A stretch of 64,000 bases of DNA from Methylobacterium jeotgali (GCF_022179345.1 NZ_BPQR01000001.1:1-64000), one strand, 5' to 3'; shown: positions 1 to 9,604, counted from the stretch's first letter. Notes: a model not told the origin generated them from the letters alone. Translations and numbers: made by a program.

Positions 1-200
1 GAGAAGTCGTGCCCGCCGATCCGCACGCCCGGCCCGAAGCGCACCTGCGCCTGCGCGGGCCCCGCCAGCGCGATGATCGCCAGGGCGAGAGCCGTCCACG
101 CACCCCCGTGCAGGAGCCGAAACCAACCCCAGGCTCGTCCGTTGTCGAGGCGACGCAGCGGACCCGCGCCGCGCCCCGAGGGCGCCGTCGCAGGCCGCAC
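1..200 (-). CDS. partial exported protein, N-terminus only
   Basis: The reverse strand is open from the window edge up to about base 227. It encodes a hydrophobic stretch ending in GPAQAQ, a typical signal peptide with an AxA cleavage site, followed by a short mature segment (VRFGPGV) cut by the edge. The start is uncertain. A GTG at 200 is used here; an ATG at 227 is also in frame but would overlap the divergent gene starting at 222. The function cannot be told from about 15 mature residues. Confidence 0.45.
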   Translation of the reverse strand, partial: MRPATAPSGRGAGPLRRLDNGRAWGWFRLLHGGAWTALALAIIALAGPAQAQVRFGPGVRIGGHDF

Positions 201-221
201 CAAGGTTCGGAGAGTCGTTTC

Positions 222-725
222 ATGCATCAGGGCAATCACCGCGATCACGAGGGCGCGGAAAAGCTGTTCAAGCTCATCAAGGACATCAAGGTCGCGATGC
301 TGACCACCGCCGACCCGGATGGCAAGCTCTACAGCCGCCCGATGTGGAGCGGGGCGGCCGACGAGGTCGGCGACCTCTGGTTCTTCACCCGCGCGAACAC
401 GCCGAAGACCGACGAGATCAAGAAGGACGCCGAGGTGAACCTCGCCTACGCCGATCCGTCGAGCCAGACCTACGTGTCGGTCGCCGGCAAGGCCGAGGTC
501 GTGCGCGACCGCGCCACCATCGATGCCAAGTGGCACGAGAGCCTCAAGACCTGGTTCCCCAAGGGCAAGGACGATCCGGAGATCGCGCTGATCCGCGTCC
601 ACCCGGAGACCGGCGAGTACTGGGACAGCCCCAACTCCACGATGCTGCACCTCTACGGCTACGTGAAGGCGGCGGTCACCGGCGAGTCCCCGAAGACGGA
701 GACCAAGAAGGTCAACCTCGCCTGA
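222..725 (+). CDS. pyridoxamine 5'-phosphate oxidase-related protein (general stress protein 26 type)
   Basis: This 167-residue protein looks like a single split-barrel flavin-binding domain of the general stress protein 26 family. Typical features are the strand pair [17 protein letters not shown], the LWFFT strand and a closing region near the WDSPNS motif. Such proteins bind FMN or a related cofactor; the substrate is unknown. The ATG at 222 is chosen because GGAGAG lies just upstream and the barrel homology starts right after it; the frame is open further upstream but that part looks non-coding. A strong hairpin terminator follows 25 bases after the stop, so the gene is probably monocistronic. 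Confidence 0.8.
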   Translation: MHQGNHRDHEGAEKLFKLIKDIKVAMLTTADPDGKLYSRPMWSGAADEVGDLWFFTRANTPKTDEIKKDAEVNLAYADPSSQTYVSVAGKAEVVRDRATIDAKWHESLKTWFPKGKDDPEIALIRVHPETGEYWDSPNSTMLHLYGYVKAAVTGESPKTETKKVNLA

Positions 726-749
726 GCGATCCCGCGGGACGAGAGGAGA

Positions 750-777
750 GGGCGGCTCCGGCGGGGCCGCCCTTTCT
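750..777 (+). terminator. rho-independent terminator
   Basis: GGGCGGC (750-756) pairs with GCCGCCC (766-772) and is followed by TTTCT. It ends the stress-protein gene upstream. Confidence 0.75.
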
Positions 778-861
778 CGTGGGCGATCCCGTCGAGCCCG
801 GCGGTTGACTCCCCCGCGCCGGGCGTGCGCTCTGCGGCCGCACGGAGACAGCCCGACGCCG

Positions 862-2154
862 ATGACCGATCTCGCCAAGCGGGTCTACGACCACACCTGG
901 AAGATCGACCCGATCGTCCGCTCGCTCCTCGACACCGATTTCTACAAGCTGCTGATGGCGCAGACGATCCTGCGCCGCCACCGGGACACGCAGGTCACCT
1001 TCGGCATCCAGAACCGCTCCCGGCAGGTGCGCATCGCCGACCTCGTCGACGAGGGAGAGCTGCGCGAGCAGCTCGACCATGCCCGCTCCCTGCGCCTCAC
1101 CCGCGGCGAGGCGACCTGGCTGCGCGGCAACAGCTTCTACGGCCGCCGGCAGATGTTCTCCGCCGAGTTCATCGACTGGTTCGAGGGCTTCCGCCTGCCG
1201 GACTATCACCTCGAGAAGCGCGACGGGCAGTATCTGCTCACCTTCCACGGCCTCTGGGTCGAGACCACGCTGTGGGAGGTGCCGGCGCTCGCCATCCTGA
1301 ACGAGCTGCGCTCGCGGGGCGTGCTGCGCCACCTCGGAAAGTTCGAGCTTCAGGTGCTCTACGCCCGCGCCATGACGCGGGTCTGGGAGAAGATCGAGCG
1401 GCTGAAGCGCCTGCCCGACCTCTCCATCGCCGATTTCGGCACCCGCCGCCGCCACGGCTTCCTCTGGCAGGACTGGTGCGTCGAGGCGATGCTGGCGGGC
1501 CTCGGACCGCGCTTCCTCGGCACCTCGAACTGCCTCATCGCCCAGCGCCGGGAGGTCGAGGCGGTCGGCACGAACGCCCACGAGTTGCCCATGGTCTACG
1601 CGGCGCTGGCCGAGGACGACGAAGGCCTCGCCGCCGCGCCCTATGCGGTGCTCGCCGACTGGCAGCAGGACTACGACGGCAACCTCCTCGTCATCCTGCC
1701 CGATACCTACGGCACGGCCGGGTTCCTCGAACGCGCGCCCGAGTGGATGACCGCATGGACGGGCATCCGCATCGATTCCAAGGACCCGATCGAGGGTGGC
1801 GAGGAGGCCATCGCCTGGTGGCGCTCGCGGGGCTGCGACCCCCAGGCCAAGCTCGCGATCTTCTCCGACGGGCTCGACGTCGAAGCCATCGAGACGATCC
1901 ACGCCCGCTTCCACGGGCGGATGCGCCTCGGCTACGGCTGGGGCACGCTGCTGACCAACGACTTCCGCGGCCTCGTGCCGGACGGGGCGCTCGACCCGAT
2001 CTCCATCGTCTGCAAGGTGCTCGACGCCAACGGCCGCCCGGCGGTGAAGATCTCCGACAACCCGACCAAGGCCATCGGCCCGGCGGACGAGATCGCGCGC
2101 TACAAGCGCGTCTTCGGCGTGCCCGAGCAGGCCGCCCTACCCGTTCTGGTCTGA
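862..2154 (+). CDS. pncB: nicotinate phosphoribosyltransferase
   Basis: PncB makes nicotinate mononucleotide from nicotinate, PRPP and ATP in the Preiss-Handler NAD salvage route, in the cytosol. The 430-residue protein has the family N-terminus (DTDFYKLLM), the GTSNCLIA segment, the THE-type active-site region GTNAHELPM carrying the autophosphorylated histidine, and a late [11 protein letters not shown] loop. The ATG at 862 is preceded by GGAGAC at 844-849; a TTG at 805 is in frame but adds a non-conserved extension. The stop overlaps the next start (TGATG), so pxpA is probably translationally coupled. De novo nadABC lies about 29 kb downstream. Confidence 0.93.
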   Translation: MTDLAKRVYDHTWKIDPIVRSLLDTDFYKLLMAQTILRRHRDTQVTFGIQNRSRQVRIADLVDEGELREQLDHARSLRLTRGEATWLRGNSFYGRRQMFSAEFIDWFEGFRLPDYHLEKRDGQYLLTFHGLWVETTLWEVPALAILNELRSRGVLRHLGKFELQVLYARAMTRVWEKIERLKRLPDLSIADFGTRRRHGFLWQDWCVEAMLAGLGPRFLGTSNCLIAQRREVEAVGTNAHELPMVYAALAEDDEGLAAAPYAVLADWQQDYDGNLLVILPDTYGTAGFLERAPEWMTAWTGIRIDSKDPIEGGEEAIAWWRSRGCDPQAKLAIFSDGLDVEAIETIHARFHGRMRLGYGWGTLLTNDFRGLVPDGALDPISIVCKVLDANGRPAVKISDNPTKAIGPADEIARYKRVFGVPEQAALPVLV

Positions 2155-2912
2155 TGCGCATCGACCTCAACAGCGATCTCGGCGAGGGCTTCGGCCCCTG
2201 GCGCATGGGCGACGACGGGGCGATGCTCGACATCGTCACCTCGGCCAACCTCGCCTGCGGCTTCCACGCGGGCGATCCGGGCATCATGGTCGCGACCGCG
2301 GCGGCCGCGAAGGCGCGGGGCGTGGCGCTCGGCGCGCATCCGGGCTTCCGCGATCTCGAAGGCTTCGGCCGCCGCCCGCTGCCGCTCTCGGCGAAGGAGA
2401 TCGAGCATCTCGTCGCCTACCAGGTCGGAGCGCTGATGGGCTGCGCGGCGCTCGCTTGCCATGCCGTCACCCACGTGAAGGCTCATGGCGCGCTCGCCAA
2501 CCTCTCGAACGCGGAGCCCGGCGTCGCGGCGGCCATCGCCCGCGCGGTAAGGGGGGTGGACCGCGATCTCGTGCTCGTGGTCATGCCAGGTCTGCCCTCC
2601 GAGCGTGCCGGGCTCGATGCGGGCCTGCGGGTCGTCCGCGAGGTCTACGCGGACCGCGCCTACGGCGAGGACGGGAACCTCACCCCCCGCGGGATGACCG
2701 GCGCCGTCATCGCCGACCCCGCCGAGGCGGCTGCGCGGGTGGTTCGGATGCTGGAGGAGGGCGTGGTCCGCACGCTGTCGGGCCGGGCGATCCCCGTCGC
2801 GATCGAGACGGTCTGCGTCCACGGGGACACGCCCGACGCCGTCGCGATGGCCCGCGCCGTCCGCGCCGCGCTGGAAGCGAAGGGCTGCGTCCTGGGCCCG
2901 TTCGTGGCCTGA
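2154..2912 (+). CDS. pxpA: 5-oxoprolinase subunit A (LamB/YcsF family)
   Basis: This 252-residue protein matches the LamB/YcsF family. Visible hallmarks are NSDLGEGFG at the N-terminus, ANLACGFHAGDP and the HVKAHGAL strand. In PxpABC, PxpA works with the PxpB/PxpC subunits to open 5-oxoproline to glutamate using ATP. No pxpB or pxpC gene is adjacent here; the partners must lie elsewhere, or the protein acts with others. Its ATG shares the A of the pncB stop codon, so both are probably read from one transcript. The metabolic reason for that pairing is not obvious. Confidence 0.85.
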   Translation: MRIDLNSDLGEGFGPWRMGDDGAMLDIVTSANLACGFHAGDPGIMVATAAAAKARGVALGAHPGFRDLEGFGRRPLPLSAKEIEHLVAYQVGALMGCAALACHAVTHVKAHGALANLSNAEPGVAAAIARAVRGVDRDLVLVVMPGLPSERAGLDAGLRVVREVYADRAYGEDGNLTPRGMTGAVIADPAEAAARVVRMLEEGVVRTLSGRAIPVAIETVCVHGDTPDAVAMARAVRAALEAKGCVLGPFVA

Positions 2913-3037
2913 GCGCCACGCATCGATTTTGTATTCAGGGCCAGGGATCGAACCGCCTGCGACATCGTTGCTCAGGCCGAAGGCGGCCCCCGCGGCCGTC
3001 TCCAGGCACGGGCGTGCGGCGTAGAGGACCTTGGGCC

Positions 3038-4984
3038 ATGGCAGCGAGCAGCAGAACGGTCGATCCCTACCCCACGCCGCAGCCGACCCGCGTTCCGGCG
3101 GCGGAGACGCCGGGCGCCGGCCTCGCCATCTCGATCCTCGCGGTCGCGGTCATCATCGCAGGGCTCTACTTCGCCCGCGACATCCTCATCCCCATCGCCA
3201 TCGCGGTGCTGCTGGCCTTCGTCATCGCGCCGCTGGTGAACCTGCTGCGGCGCATCCGCCTGCCGCGAGTCGCGGCGATCCTCTCCGCGGTGATGCTGAC
3301 CGTCGGCATCCTCGTCGCCATCGGTACCCTGATCGGCGTGCAGGTCGCGGACCTCGCGGGCGACGTGCCGCGCTATCGCAGCACCATCGAGCGCAAGGTG
3401 GAGGGGCTGAAGAACAGTCCGGCGGGCAAGCTCACCGACTACGTCGCCGGTATCGGCCGCGTCTTCCACAACACGACGGAGAAGCAGGAGGAGAAGAAGA
3501 CGCCGGAAAGCGACGCGGCGCCCACGCAGCCGCCCGAGGAGAAGGCGCTGCTCGTCCAGGTGAAGGACCGGCAGCCGGGGCCGATGGAGCTCGCCACGAC
3601 GCTCCTATCCCCGATCGTCCACCCGCTGGCCACCGCCGGCATCATGTTCGTGGTGCTGATGTTCATCCTGATGCAGCGGGAGGACCTGCGCGACCGCCTG
3701 ATCCGGCTCGCCGGCTCGAACGACCTCCACCGCACCACCGTCGCCATGGACGACGCCGCCCGGCGGCTGAGCCGCTACTTCGTCGTCCAGGTCGGCCTCA
3801 ACGCCGCCTTCGGCCTCGTCATCGGCGTCGGCCTCTACTTCATCGGCGTGCCGAACCCGGTGCTGTGGGGCATCTTCTCGGCCCTGATGCGCTTCGTGCC
3901 GTATATCGGCGCCTTCCTGTCGGCGCTGCTGCCGCTGGCGCTCGCCGCCGCGGTCGATCCGGGCTGGAACATGGTGATCGCCACCGCGATCCTGTTCCTC
4001 ATCATCGAGCCGCTGACCGGGCACGTCATCGAGCCGATGCTCTACGGGCACTCGACCGGGCTCTCGCCCTTCGCGGTGCTCGTCTCGGCGCTGTTCTGGA
4101 CCTGGCTTTGGGGACCCATCGGCCTGCTGCTCTCGACGCCGCTGACGGTCTGCCTCGTGGTGCTCGGCCGCCACGTCGAGAGGCTGCAGTTCCTCGACGT
4201 CCTCTTCGGCGACAAGCCCGCCCTCACGCCGGTCGAGAACTTCTACCAGCGCATTCTCGCCGACGATCCGGAGGAGGCGCAGGAGCAGGCCGACGTCATG
4301 CTCCGCACCTGCTCGCTGACCGGGTACTACGACGAGGTCGTGGTGAAGGGGCTCGAGCTCGCCGCCCGCGACGCCGCCCGCGGCGTGCTCTCCAACGACC
4401 AGAAGGGTGCGATCCGCGCGAGCCTCACCGAGCTGATCGAGGAGCTGGAGGATCACCCGGACAAGAGCGCGAAGGCCGAGGGCGGCGAGGAGGCGGCCCC
4501 GCCGCCGGCCCCGTGGCAGGCGGAAGGCGCGGTGCTCTGCGTCGCCGGGCGCGGCTTCGTCGATCAATGCGCCGCCTCGATCCTCGCGCAGATTCTGCGC
4601 AAGCGCGGCATCGGCGCCCGCGTGGTGCCCTTCGCCGACACGGCGCGGGTGCGCATCCCGGATTTCGATCCGGGTCCGGCCCGGATGATCTGCGTCATCT
4701 CCCTCGCCATCGCCGGTGAGCCGGCCCATCTGCGCCGCCTCGTGCGCCGCATCGAGGCGCGGATGCCGACGCTGCCGATCGTCATGGGCCTGTGGCGTGC
4801 AGAGGACGTGAGGCCCGACGACCTCCTGCGCCGCCAGACCACGGGCGCCGACCGGCATGTCGGCTCCCTCGGCGAGGCGCTGGAGGCGGTGCTCCACGTC
4901 GTCCGGCGCGGAGAGCTGCCCGAGCCCGCCGAGCCTGAGCCGACGCCCTCCGCCATCCGTCCCCTGGCCGCCGCCGGGGCTTGA
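3038..4984 (+). CDS. AI-2E family transporter with long soluble C-terminal region
   Basis: The 648-residue protein has an N-terminal cytosolic tail, paired membrane helices (about residues 28-75 and 80-105), a charged linker with EEKKTP, and then the family core of helices including the conserved YIGAFLSALLP-type segment and TGHVIEPMLYG. That architecture is AI-2E/TqsA-like (UPF0118), membrane exporters of uncertain substrate. After about residue 390 comes a soluble extension of roughly 250 residues, with an acidic stretch and an alpha/beta region near the end; this is not part of the minimal transporter and may regulate it. The ATG at 3038 precedes the first conserved helix. No partner operon is evident. 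Confidence 0.8.
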   Translation: MAASSRTVDPYPTPQPTRVPAAETPGAGLAISILAVAVIIAGLYFARDILIPIAIAVLLAFVIAPLVNLLRRIRLPRVAAILSAVMLTVGILVAIGTLIGVQVADLAGDVPRYRSTIERKVEGLKNSPAGKLTDYVAGIGRVFHNTTEKQEEKKTPESDAAPTQPPEEKALLVQVKDRQPGPMELATTLLSPIVHPLATAGIMFVVLMFILMQREDLRDRLIRLAGSNDLHRTTVAMDDAARRLSRYFVVQVGLNAAFGLVIGVGLYFIGVPNPVLWGIFSALMRFVPYIGAFLSALLPLALAAAVDPGWNMVIATAILFLIIEPLTGHVIEPMLYGHSTGLSPFAVLVSALFWTWLWGPIGLLLSTPLTVCLVVLGRHVERLQFLDVLFGDKPALTPVENFYQRILADDPEEAQEQADVMLRTCSLTGYYDEVVVKGLELAARDAARGVLSNDQKGAIRASLTELIEELEDHPDKSAKAEGGEEAAPPPAPWQAEGAVLCVAGRGFVDQCAASILAQILRKRGIGARVVPFADTARVRIPDFDPGPARMICVISLAIAGEPAHLRRLVRRIEARMPTLPIVMGLWRAEDVRPDDLLRRQTTGADRHVGSLGEALEAVLHVVRRGELPEPAEPEPTPSAIRPLAAAGA

Positions 4985-5036
4985 CGGTCGGGCTCCGCCG
5001 GCCGACCTGTCGGAGCGGCACGGTGGAGCGCAGAGC

Positions 5037-5825
5037 ATGAGCGTGGTCGATCTCGCGCAGTTCATGGACGACCTCGCCGCGCGGTCCGGCGAGGCGATCC
5101 TGCCCTTCTTCCGGGCGCATTTCGGCCTCGACGACAAGTCCGGCGCCGGAGCCCCGTTCGATCCGGTGACGGAGGCCGACCGGGCGGCAGAGGTCGTGCT
5201 GCGCAACCTGATCCGGGCGACCTTCCCGGACCACGGCATCCTCGGCGAGGAGTTCGGCTCGGAGCGGCTCGACGCCGAATGCGTCTGGGTGCTCGACCCC
5301 ATCGACGGCACCCGCGCCTTCATCGCCGGACTGCCGACCTGGGGCACCCTGATCGGCCTGACGCATCACGGCCGGGCGGTGCGCGGCGTGATGAGCCAGC
5401 CCTTCCTCGGGGAGCGCTTCGTCGGCGACGGCGCCACCGCCACCCTTCACGGCCCGCGTGGCCCCCGCCGCCTGCGGACGCGCCGCTGCGGCGGTCTTGG
5501 CGAGGCGATCCTCTCGACCACCGATCCCCGCCTCTTCGCCGAGGGCGAGGAGCAGGACCGCTTCCGGAGCGTCGAGGCGGAGGTCAGGCTCTCCCGCTAC
5601 GGCGCCGACTGCTACGCCTACTGCATGGTCGCCGCCGGCCAGATCGATCTCGTGATCGAGTCCGGCCTCAAGCCCTACGACATCGTCGCCCTGATCCCCG
5701 TCGTCGAGGGCGCGGGCGGCGTCGTCACCGCCTGGGACGGCGGCCCGGCGACGGAGGGCGGCCGCATCGTCGCGGCCGGCGATCCGCGCCTGCACGAGAC
5801 CGTCCTGCGCCGCCTGAACCCCTGA
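5037..5825 (+). CDS. hisN: inositol monophosphatase family, probable histidinol-phosphatase
   Basis: The 262-residue protein carries the full metal-dependent IMPase signature: DPVTEADRAAE, the acidic ILGEEFG, the DPIDGT motif in VLDPIDGTRAFI, and the late GLKPYDIVAL loop that supplies the last metal-binding Asp. The FIAGLPTWGTLIGL continuation is typical of the HisN subgroup that removes phosphate from histidinol phosphate. A related inositol or sulfo-nucleotide phosphatase cannot be excluded by eye. The start codon at 5037 fits the domain boundary. The gene sits 22 bases before a secreted-protein gene and may be co-transcribed with it. Confidence 0.8.
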   Translation: MSVVDLAQFMDDLAARSGEAILPFFRAHFGLDDKSGAGAPFDPVTEADRAAEVVLRNLIRATFPDHGILGEEFGSERLDAECVWVLDPIDGTRAFIAGLPTWGTLIGLTHHGRAVRGVMSQPFLGERFVGDGATATLHGPRGPRRLRTRRCGGLGEAILSTTDPRLFAEGEEQDRFRSVEAEVRLSRYGADCYAYCMVAAGQIDLVIESGLKPYDIVALIPVVEGAGGVVTAWDGGPATEGGRIVAAGDPRLHETVLRRLNP

Positions 5826-5847
5826 CCCACCGGACGCCGCCGCGCCG

Positions 5848-6927
5848 TTGCTTCTCGCCGCCCTCATCGCCGCGACGACCCTGCTGCCCGGCGCGCTCGC
5901 GCCCGCCGAGAGCGGTGCGCGCACGGCCGCGGGGATCGTCGCGAACGGCTGGCCGGCGCCGGCCCCCTTCTACTCGCCGCAGACGCGGGCGGTCTCGAAC
6001 TGGCGGCGGGAGGCCTGGGCCTCTCTCGCCCCACCGAGCCTGACGCTGATCGTGCGCTTCGCGGGGAGCGAGCCGTCCTTCGTCGCCCGCTGCGTGCGGC
6101 TCAACAATTACTGGTGCATCAAGCGCGCCCGCTGGGACGGTGAGATCGGCGGCGACGGCGAGGACCACACGGCCTTCGCGACGGGCGCCGACGGGGCCGA
6201 TGCTGCAGTGTCGCTGCTATCGCGCTACTATCGCGAGTTCGGGCGCCGCTCGGCGCTGGCCATCGTTCGCCGCTGGGCGCCGGCGACCTGCGGCCCGGTC
6301 GCTGCGACCGCATCCGGAGTGCCGACGCCGCGCGTCTCGACGGCGCTCGCACCCCGCGGCATCGGCGGCACGGTGCGGGCCCGCTACCTCGGCCGGCATT
6401 TCCGGGGCGGCGCCCCACGGCGGCCGGCCGTGGTCGCAGCGCGCCGCAGCGGGCCTGCGTTGCGGGTCCAGCCCTGGTCCGCCCGCGCGCGTCTCGCCGG
6501 CCGCCGGCCGATCCCGGCCGTCTCGGTGCCGAAGGCCGTGCCCGACATCGCCGCCGGCATCGGACCGGGCACCCGCGTCGCCGCTGCGCCCGAGGTCACC
6601 CGCACCGTCTTCTCGCCGGACAGGCTGCTCGCGGAATCTGCCGCGCTGCCGCCCGTTGCCGGGGGTGTCCCCGTGCGGCCCCTCGATCTCTCGGCGCCGC
6701 CTCCGCCGCTCTGCTCCAACGACGAGACCCGCATCGGCAACTACGCCGCCCGCATCGCGGGCAGCGTCGGCCTGCGTCCGGGCGACGACCTGAAGCTCTT
6801 CGCCCCGGACGGAACGCCCCTGCCGAACCTGCTCCCCGTCCTCGTCGCGATGTCCGGCGTCGAGCTCGGCGCGCTCCGGGCGACCCACGGTCTCGTCGCC
6901 GCCGCCATCGCCCGCCGGCAGCCCTGA
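5848..6927 (+). CDS. conserved exported protein, function unknown
   Basis: A TTG at 5848 begins a 359-residue protein with an N-terminal signal peptide (hydrophobic LLAALIAATTLLPGALA). Residues of about 50-150 contain CVRLNNYWCIKRARWDGE, a later YYREFGRRSALAIVRRWAP segment and two further cysteines. This arrangement resembles the RNNNPGNI-type domain of phage P5-like structural or muralytic proteins, seen in Hyphomicrobiales hypothetical proteins; this is a resemblance only. The middle is Arg/Pro/Ala-rich and probably disordered. The C-terminal 80 residues start with a CSNDE motif and look folded. The start codon choice is uncertain. Confidence 0.6.
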   Translation: MLLAALIAATTLLPGALAPAESGARTAAGIVANGWPAPAPFYSPQTRAVSNWRREAWASLAPPSLTLIVRFAGSEPSFVARCVRLNNYWCIKRARWDGEIGGDGEDHTAFATGADGADAAVSLLSRYYREFGRRSALAIVRRWAPATCGPVAATASGVPTPRVSTALAPRGIGGTVRARYLGRHFRGGAPRRPAVVAARRSGPALRVQPWSARARLAGRRPIPAVSVPKAVPDIAAGIGPGTRVAAAPEVTRTVFSPDRLLAESAALPPVAGGVPVRPLDLSAPPPPLCSNDETRIGNYAARIAGSVGLRPGDDLKLFAPDGTPLPNLLPVLVAMSGVELGALRATHGLVAAAIARRQP

Positions 6928-7000
6928 GTGTCAGGCTTGCGCGGAGCTCCCGTGCGCGCCACCTGAGCGCTGCCTTCGTCTTCACGTCCCAGAGATCGCC

Positions 7001-8446
7001 TTGCCCCTCACCAGCTTCGCCGCGCGCGCGGGTTCCGCGGTCAAGGCCTTCGCCGAGGCGTCGAGCGATCTCCTCATGCAGCCGACGCTGCGGCTCGGCG
7101 TCACCGGGCTCGCGCGCTCCGGCAAGACGGTGTTCACGACGGCCCTGATCCACCACCTGACCGAGACGCACGCCCTTCCGGCCTTCGCGCCCGCCCACGA
7201 AGGGCGCCTGCGCCGGGCCCGCCTCGTGCCGCAGCCCGACGACGACGTGCCGCGCTTTCCCTTCGAGGAGCATTTCGAGACCCTGACCGGCGCCCGCCGC
7301 TGGCCGCGCTCGACGGATCGGATCAGCCAGTTCCGCCTCGCCATCGAGTACGAGCGCGCGAACTCCTGGCGTTCCGGGCCCGGCACGCTGATGCTCGACG
7401 TGGTCGACTATCCCGGCGAGTGGCTCCTCGATCTCGCGCTCATCGAGCAGAGCTACACGGGCTGGTCGCGGGCGACCATCGCCGGCACCCGCCGGGCCGG
7501 CCGCGCCGCCATCGCCGCGCCCTGGCTCGACCTGCTGAAGGGGCTCGACCCCGCGGCCCCTCTCGACGAGGTGCTGGCCGAGCGCGCGAGCACGGCCTTC
7601 AAGGCCTATCTCGCCGGGCTCCGCGCCGGTCCCGAGGCGGTGGCGACGACGCCTCCCGGCCGCTTCCTGATGCCCGGCGACCTCGAAGGCTCGCCCGCGC
7701 TCACCTTCGCCCCTCTCGACAACCTGCCCGAGACCCTCGACCCCGGCACGCTCGGCGGCCTGATGGAGCGGCGCTTCGAGGCCTACAAGGCGAAGGTCGT
7801 GGAGCCGTTCTTCCGCGACCACTTTCAGCGGGTCGATCGGCAGATCGTACTCGTGGACGTGCTCGCCGCCGTCGACGCCGGCCCGACCGCACTGGCAGAA
7901 CTCGAGGAGGCGCTCGACTCGGTGCTGCTCAGCCTGAACATCGGGCGCAACTCCCTGCTCTCCCGCTGGTTCGCGCCCCGCGCCGACCGGGTGCTGTTCG
8001 CCGCGACCAAGGCCGACCACCTCCATCAGACCAGTCACGACCGGCTCGACGCCCTGCTGCGGCTCCTGGTGTCGCGGGCGATGCGGCGGACTGAGGCGGC
8101 CGGCGCCCGCGTCGGCACCGTGGCGCTGGCCTCGGTGCGGGCGACCCGCGAGACCACGATCCACGAGGACGGCGAGAGCTTTCGCGCGGTGGCGGGTACC
8201 CCGGAGGCGGGCGAGATCGTCGGCGACGAGGTGTTCGACGGGCAGAGCGAGGCCGCCGTCTTTCCCGGCGAGCTGCCAGCCCGGCCGGAGACGGTGCTGG
8301 AGGGCGGCGTCGCGCCGGGCTCGCTGCGCTTCCCCCGCTTCAGGCCGCCGCTGGTGCGCCCCGATGCGCTGGGCCGGCCGGGTCACCTGCCGCAGATCCG
8401 CCTCGACCGGGCGATGCAGTTCCTGCTTGCCGACCGGCTGACCTGA
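7001..8446 (+). CDS. YcjX-like P-loop NTPase (DUF463)
   Basis: The 481-residue protein has a Walker A loop GLARSGKT (residues about 35-42), then a VVDYPGEWLLDL switch-like motif and a later FAATKADHLH segment that resembles a guanine-specificity NKxD-like strand. This matches the YcjX/DUF463 family, putative GTPases of the phage-shock/stress neighbourhood. The partner YcjF-like (DUF697) membrane gene that often follows is absent; the next gene converges. The TTG start at 7001 gives an N-terminus matching family length. Cellular role unknown. Confidence 0.8.
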   Translation: MPLTSFAARAGSAVKAFAEASSDLLMQPTLRLGVTGLARSGKTVFTTALIHHLTETHALPAFAPAHEGRLRRARLVPQPDDDVPRFPFEEHFETLTGARRWPRSTDRISQFRLAIEYERANSWRSGPGTLMLDVVDYPGEWLLDLALIEQSYTGWSRATIAGTRRAGRAAIAAPWLDLLKGLDPAAPLDEVLAERASTAFKAYLAGLRAGPEAVATTPPGRFLMPGDLEGSPALTFAPLDNLPETLDPGTLGGLMERRFEAYKAKVVEPFFRDHFQRVDRQIVLVDVLAAVDAGPTALAELEEALDSVLLSLNIGRNSLLSRWFAPRADRVLFAATKADHLHQTSHDRLDALLRLLVSRAMRRTEAAGARVGTVALASVRATRETTIHEDGESFRAVAGTPEAGEIVGDEVFDGQSEAAVFPGELPARPETVLEGGVAPGSLRFPRFRPPLVRPDALGRPGHLPQIRLDRAMQFLLADRLT

Positions 8447-8452
8447 TCGGCC

Positions 8453-9028
8453 TTAGCCCCGGCCGCCGCGCGACTCGATGGTGAGCTTCTGGATGCCCTT
8501 GGTCGAGAGGACCGGCTTCCTCGAGCTGATGATCCGCGAGTTCACGCCCGTCCAGCCGATCTCGCCGGAGAGGCGGCCGTACTCGATCTTCGGGCAGCGG
8601 TTCATGATCACCTGGACGCCCCGTGCCTCGGCGCGGGCGGCGGCCGCGTGGTCGCGCACGCCGAGCTGCATCCAGATCACCTTCGGGAGGCTCGGCAGCG
8701 CCAGCGCCTCGTCGACGATCGGCCCGGCGGCGGCCGAGTTGCGGAAGATCTCCACCATGTCGACGGGCCGCCCGAGATCGCTCAGCGAGGCGACGACGGT
8801 GGCGCCGAGAAGCTCCTGGCCCGCGAGACCCGGATTGACGGGAACCACGTCGTAGCCGCGCTCGCGCAGGTACTTCAGCACGATCCAGCTCGGCCGGGCC
8901 GGGTTCGCGGAGGCCCCGATCAGGGCGATGCTGCGGCACGCCTTGAGGATGCCGCGGATCAGCGCGTCCGGATAGGCGTCGTGGGCGGTCGGCAGCCCTT
9001 CGGGCGCCCGGTCGAGGGTCGGCATCAT
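8453..9028 (-). CDS. CoA-binding domain protein (YccU type)
   Basis: This 191-residue protein is a Rossmann CoA_binding domain: IALIGASANPARPSWIVLKYLRERGYDVVPVNP is the nucleotide-binding beta-alpha-beta unit, followed by the DMVEIFRNS and VIWMQLGVRD strands and a C-terminal RCPKIEYGRL with a cysteine. Family members bind CoA or acyl-CoA and their physiological role is poorly known. Two adjacent ATG codons (9028 and 9025) can serve as the start. The frame is open upstream, but that part overlaps the divergent thioesterase gene and looks non-coding. It converges with the YcjX-like gene. Confidence 0.82.
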   Translation of the reverse strand: MMPTLDRAPEGLPTAHDAYPDALIRGILKACRSIALIGASANPARPSWIVLKYLRERGYDVVPVNPGLAGQELLGATVVASLSDLGRPVDMVEIFRNSAAAGPIVDEALALPSLPKVIWMQLGVRDHAAAARAEARGVQVIMNRCPKIEYGRLSGEIGWTGVNSRIISSRKPVLSTKGIQKLTIESRGGRG

Positions 9029-9074
9029 GGCGGCCGACTTGTCCGCGATCCGCGCCCGTGCTGCAAGGCGTGCC

Positions 9075-9524
9075 ATGCCACCGGACACGCCTCCCGACCT
9101 TCCCGTTATGGATCTGGCCGAGACCACGGCCTTCCTCGACCGGGAGTTCCCGCAGATGCACCATGGCGGCCGCAGCCTGTATCTGGAGGCGGTCGGGCCG
9201 CTCTCCGCGCGGATGCGCCTGGACCACCACGAGCGGCACCTGCGCCCCGGCGGCACCGTCTCCGGGCCGGCGATGATGGGGCTTGCCGACATCGCCCTCT
9301 ATGCGGCCATCCTCGCCAATATCGGGCCCGTGGCGCTCGCCGTGACGACGAACCTGAGCTTCAACTTCCTGCGCAAGCCCGGCGCGACGGGGCTCGTCGC
9401 CGAGGCGCGGCTCCTGAAGCTCGGTCGACGGCTCGCCGTCGGGGAGGTGCTGATCACCGCCCCCGGCTCGAACGATCTCGTCTGCCACGCCACCGGCACC
9501 TACTCGATCCCGCCGGATCGATGA
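9075..9524 (+). CDS. PaaI-type hotdog-fold thioesterase
   Basis: A 149-residue single hotdog domain. The HLRPGGTVSGPAMMGLADIALYAAI segment forms the long central helix with the conserved Gly-Asp region of the PaaI family, followed by the strands LAVTTNLSFNFLRKP and the terminal YSIP. Such enzymes hydrolyse acyl-CoA thioesters; the substrate is unknown. ATG at 9075 is used; ATG at 9108 is also possible and an upstream in-frame ATG at 9027 would overlap the divergent gene's start. Confidence 0.78.
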   Translation: MPPDTPPDLPVMDLAETTAFLDREFPQMHHGGRSLYLEAVGPLSARMRLDHHERHLRPGGTVSGPAMMGLADIALYAAILANIGPVALAVTTNLSFNFLRKPGATGLVAEARLLKLGRRLAVGEVLITAPGSNDLVCHATGTYSIPPDR

Positions 9525-9604
9525 AGACGGTGGTATTATGATACCGCATATACGAAGCTATTGCCCGAAAAGCGTTTTTGCATTTTCAGGAATGCACAAA
9601 GTGC

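Noticed and set aside
9532..9545. Short palindrome GGTAT-TATG-ATACC between the thioesterase gene and rplM
   Set aside because: Five-base arms in an AT-rich stretch are weak evidence and no second copy is seen.
9552..9566. Sequence resembling one loxP arm (TATACGAAGCTAT)
   Set aside because: Only one 13-base arm matches, with one mismatch; the spacer and second arm are absent, so it is not a lox site.
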